From contig CAYSRG010000008.1 of the NCBI GenBank assembly GCA_964433555.1, positions 1-64,000 on the forward strand: a stretch of DNA of 64,000 nucleotides, given 5' to 3'. The notes beneath the pieces are model-generated. The model ran no database searches. It saw only the letters and a list, made by a program, of their open reading frames with translations, and was not told the origin of the DNA. This document shows, piece after piece, positions 61,630-64,000 of the stretch. The number at the start of each line of letters is the position of its first letter. Position 1 is the first letter of the stretch. The stretch is from Stramentimicrobium sp964433555. GTDB taxonomy: Bacteria > Atribacterota > Phoenicimicrobiia > Phoenicimicrobiales > Stramentimicrobiaceae. Position numbers and translations under genes: made by a program.

Positions 61630-63909
61630 TTGGAATATTTTAGATATCAACTGAAAAAAAGTTTATTTATACTATTTTTCTGGCTTAGTATATTGATTTT
61701 TTCATTAACTTTAGATGCTCAGCAGCTGGATGAGAGAGTGGAAAAACAGTTAAAGATTTTTCAGCTATCTTATTTTTTAGAAGAAGGAGATGGTTTTCCC
61801 AGGGAGAATGCTTATTTTAACAATGCTCTTGCTTACCTGGAAAATGAACATCTTAGCCTGGCTATAGGAGAATTAGAAAAGATTGAATATAACAGCCTAT
61901 ATATTCCTCTCTATTTAAAAAGCCAATTTTTAAGAGCCCAATGTTATGAAAAAGTCCAACGCTGGGAGTCAGCGATAGGAGTCTATCAGGATCTTCTAAT
62001 TCAAGTACCGGTTATGCAGGAATATATCCTTTATTTATTAGGCAGGGCTTATCAGAAGATCAATGATACCAGTAATGCTAGAAAAGCCTATTTACAGGTA
62101 ATTAAAGAATATCCTTCAAGCGGATTAACTGCGCTGATTCACTATCAGTCAGCATTGCTCTATTTGGAGGATCATCAATGGGAACAATTTTGGGAGGAAT
62201 GTAGTTTAGCGCTGGAGGCTGCACCGGAAGAAAAGTTTAAAGCAAAAATATTAACTAAAATGAGCGATATTTTATGGGAAGATGGGAAATTTATTGATTC
62301 TTTGAAATATCTGAAAGAAATCATAGAAAATCGCTATGAACGAGAAAAAATCTCATTCCAGGAAAATTTGTATCTAAATAGATTTCAGACAGTCCAACAA
62401 AGTGAGCAACTGGAGATACCACCGAATCTATCGTTGTTTTTTGCCGATCTTCTCCTTAGTTATCGCCGGTATCAAATAGCGGAGATGGTATATGGGGAAA
62501 TAATTGAGAAATATGCTGAGCAGATTGATTTAGCACAGATACAGTACAATAAAGCCAGGGCTATTTATTATCAGGGAGATTATGAAAGAGCGATTAATCA
62601 GTGTCTTTGTATATTAGATAATTTTGACCAGGAAGAAATAGTTATAAGAACCTTATATCTGTATGCCGGCGCTTTACTATCCACCGGGAATCGCAGTCAG
62701 GCCAGTGAAAAATATCACCAGATTATAGAAAGGTTTCCCGAAAATTATTTTGCCCAGGTGTCTTATCTGCGTTTATCAGAAATTGAGTTTTTACAGGATA
62801 GAAAAGAAGAAGGAATCAATTTTCTGAAGCAATTGCTCTCAGAATACCCGGAATCATCACCGGCGCAGGAAGCCGCCTGGAAATTAGCACGCTATTATAC
62901 CAATCAGAACTTTATTAGTGAGGCATTACCCTATTATAAATTTATTTATGAGCGTTTTCCCCTCAGCAGTCAAGCTGATGATGCATTATACTGGATGGGG
63001 AAACTGTTATATTCAGAAGACAGCGTGGAAGGGATTAAGGTATTTAAGGAATTGTTGTCTCAATGTCCCGATAGTTACTACTCCTTCCGTGTTTCTGCTG
63101 AGGTAGGAGATATTAATGATAAGCTGAAAGATTATATAGCTCATAGCAAGGGAGTCTCCTTGGAACAATTTAAGAAAAGCTATTTTCCCCAGGGGACAGT
63201 TGCTCAGTTGTCTGCTTATAGAGCAGAAATACTAATGTTACTTAAACTTTATCAAGAATCTATTCTGGAGTTAAGTTATGCCCTCAAGCAAGAACCGGAT
63301 AATGTTTACTTGCAGCTTTTACTTACCCAGGGATATGCAAAAGCTGAAGAATATTACCGATCAAATAGCTATGCCCAGTCATTGCTTAACAATTTTTTAA
63401 TGGACAATAATAAAGAAATACCTTTGTTAATATGGGAATATACCTTTCCTCTTTATTATTACGATTTGGTGGAGCAAATAGCACCCTCCTATCATCTGGA
63501 TCCTTTTTTAGTTTGGTCAATGATGAGAGAAGAGAGCCATTTTAACCCTTATGCTGAATCAAGGGCTGGGGCTAGAGGGCTGATGCAGATTACCTTTTCT
63601 ACCGGGGAATGGATTGCCCAAAAGCTTAATCATAAAGAATTCAATTATGATTTACTCTTTACACCAGAGCTTAATATTAGCTTTGGTTGCTGGTATATGC
63701 AATATCTACAAGAAAGGTTTAATAAGAATAATTTTCTGATAATTTCAGGTTATAATGCAGGACCTGGGATTACTGATCAATGGATTGAGACTTTCGATAT
63801 AAGTGATATAGATGTTTTTGTGGAAAATATTCCTTATCAAGAGACCACCGAACATATTAAAAAGGTTATACGCTCTTATCTTATCTATCAAATTATTTAT
63901 AAAAATTAA
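61630..63909 (+). CDS. Soluble lytic murein transglycosylase with TPR repeats
   Basis: A 759-residue exported protein. It starts with a hydrophobic signal (residues 8-28), continues with about ten TPR-like helical pairs (residues 55-600, repeated pattern Y-x-G-x2-L-x6), and ends with an SLT domain (about 610-745). The catalytic Glu is E635 in MMREESHFNPYAES, followed by GLMQITFSTGEW and SGYNAGPG. It cleaves the glycan strands of peptidoglycan with a 1,6-anhydro product. The TPR part resembles the Slt70 ring, or BamD-type scaffolds. Start TTG 61630, 11 nt after AGGAGG. The presence of both this and DacB indicates peptidoglycan turnover. Confidence 0.92.
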   Translation: MEYFRYQLKKSLFILFFWLSILIFSLTLDAQQLDERVEKQLKIFQLSYFLEEGDGFPRENAYFNNALAYLENEHLSLAIGELEKIEYNSLYIPLYLKSQFLRAQCYEKVQRWESAIGVYQDLLIQVPVMQEYILYLLGRAYQKINDTSNARKAYLQVIKEYPSSGLTALIHYQSALLYLEDHQWEQFWEECSLALEAAPEEKFKAKILTKMSDILWEDGKFIDSLKYLKEIIENRYEREKISFQENLYLNRFQTVQQSEQLEIPPNLSLFFADLLLSYRRYQIAEMVYGEIIEKYAEQIDLAQIQYNKARAIYYQGDYERAINQCLCILDNFDQEEIVIRTLYLYAGALLSTGNRSQASEKYHQIIERFPENYFAQVSYLRLSEIEFLQDRKEEGINFLKQLLSEYPESSPAQEAAWKLARYYTNQNFISEALPYYKFIYERFPLSSQADDALYWMGKLLYSEDSVEGIKVFKELLSQCPDSYYSFRVSAEVGDINDKLKDYIAHSKGVSLEQFKKSYFPQGTVAQLSAYRAEILMLLKLYQESILELSYALKQEPDNVYLQLLLTQGYAKAEEYYRSNSYAQSLLNNFLMDNNKEIPLLIWEYTFPLYYYDLVEQIAPSYHLDPFLVWSMMREESHFNPYAESRAGARGLMQITFSTGEWIAQKLNHKEFNYDLLFTPELNISFGCWYMQYLQERFNKNNFLIISGYNAGPGITDQWIETFDISDIDVFVENIPYQETTEHIKKVIRSYLIYQIIYKN

Positions 63910-63939
63910 CTGAAGCATATTTAAAGATAGACAATAAAA

Positions 63940-63968
63940 TTGACAATATAATAAAAAAACAATAAAAT
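63940..63968 (+). promoter_or_regulatory. Sigma-70 promoter pointing out of the window
   Basis: TTGACA (63940-63945), 17-nt spacer, TAAAAT (63963-63968), facing right. It should drive a gene that starts beyond the right edge. The remaining bases 63969-64000 hold no start codon that I can assign. Confidence 0.6.
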
Positions 63969-64000
63969 AGATTATGATTCTTAAATAAATGCTTCTGCCA

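Noticed and set aside
1..64000. CRISPR array, prophage or insertion sequence
   Set aside because: No regularly spaced direct repeats, no transposase, integrase or phage structural genes, and no terminal inverted repeats with target duplications were found.
1..64000. tRNA or rRNA genes
   Set aside because: No cloverleaf with a GTTCRANNC T-arm and no rRNA-like stretch was noticed by eye. A covariance-model scan would be needed to be certain.

Overview
The window is 64 kb of AT-rich bacterial DNA, almost all of it read on the + strand in tightly packed operons with good Shine-Dalgarno (SD) sites and frequent TTG and GTG starts. TGA and TAG act as ordinary stops. The gene content suggests an anaerobic or microaerobic heterotroph that lives on organic acids and polyol- or sugar-like compounds: three LDH2-type hydroxyacid dehydrogenases, two TRAP transporters, two ABC importers, a class I fumarase-type dehydratase, MmgE/PrpD, RraA, creatininase-like hydrolases and an oxygen-independent B12-type ribonucleotide reductase. 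No rRNA, ribosomal protein or tRNA is visible, so the lineage is not fixed. A low-GC Atribacterota- or Clostridia-like bacterium would fit, but this is inference.

Layout. 0-4.3 kb: a surface LamG/metallophosphoesterase protein cut by the left edge, decayed fragments, and a MazEF-type toxin-antitoxin pair with a consensus promoter. 4.3-19.9 kb: mostly housekeeping and membrane genes (an LDH2-type dehydrogenase, a DUF6391-like membrane protein, a PC4-like ssDNA-binding protein, polysaccharide deacetylase, HAD hydrolase, adenosine-specific kinase, a NatAB-type exporter, a YhiN-type flavoprotein, DacB/PBP4, a heme-type membrane protein, a YugP-type protease, NrdJ, LspA). 20.2-38.4 kb: catabolic island 1, with a FadR-type regulator, PrpD, a TIM-barrel protein, a 6PGDH-like dehydrogenase, a fused TRAP/TAXI transporter, an amidohydrolase, an LDH2 dehydrogenase, a fumarase-type dehydratase (beta then alpha), AtuA, DUF4387 and an Fe/phosphonate-type ABC importer. 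38.6-41.5 kb: an MFS exporter, a free-standing archaeal-type ThrRS editing domain and a hemolysin III protein. 41.7-53.1 kb: catabolic island 2, with a second FCD regulator, RraA, LDH2, SDR, cupin, a creatininase-family (IolN-like) hydrolase, TRAP DctPQM, a URO-D-like protein, a zinc MDR dehydrogenase and a Gfo/Idh/MocA dehydrogenase. 53.4-64 kb: GlnRS, a glycosyltransferase, an MsrAB fusion, a broken MFS gene, a TrpR/YerC regulator, an amino-acid-type binding protein with a decayed permease, an aminotransferase and a TPR-lytic transglycosylase.

How the parts work together. Each island pairs a GntR/FCD regulator with an uptake system and a set of oxidoreductases, dehydratases and hydrolases, which is the usual layout for inducible carboxylate or polyol catabolism. 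The substrates cannot be read from sequence. The most distinctive signal outside the genes is in the transporter mRNAs. The three binding-protein genes that follow transport or catabolic genes all carry a second strong SD in the leader, 65-75 nt upstream of the true SD. It is followed each time by a two-codon frame and a stop, and every binding-protein gene in the window is followed by a stem-loop. This looks like a post-transcriptional way of making more binding protein than permease. Decay is visible at several points: two creatininase/unknown fragments, a fragment with an in-frame TGA, an MFS gene with one TAG, and an ABC permease reduced to its C-terminus.
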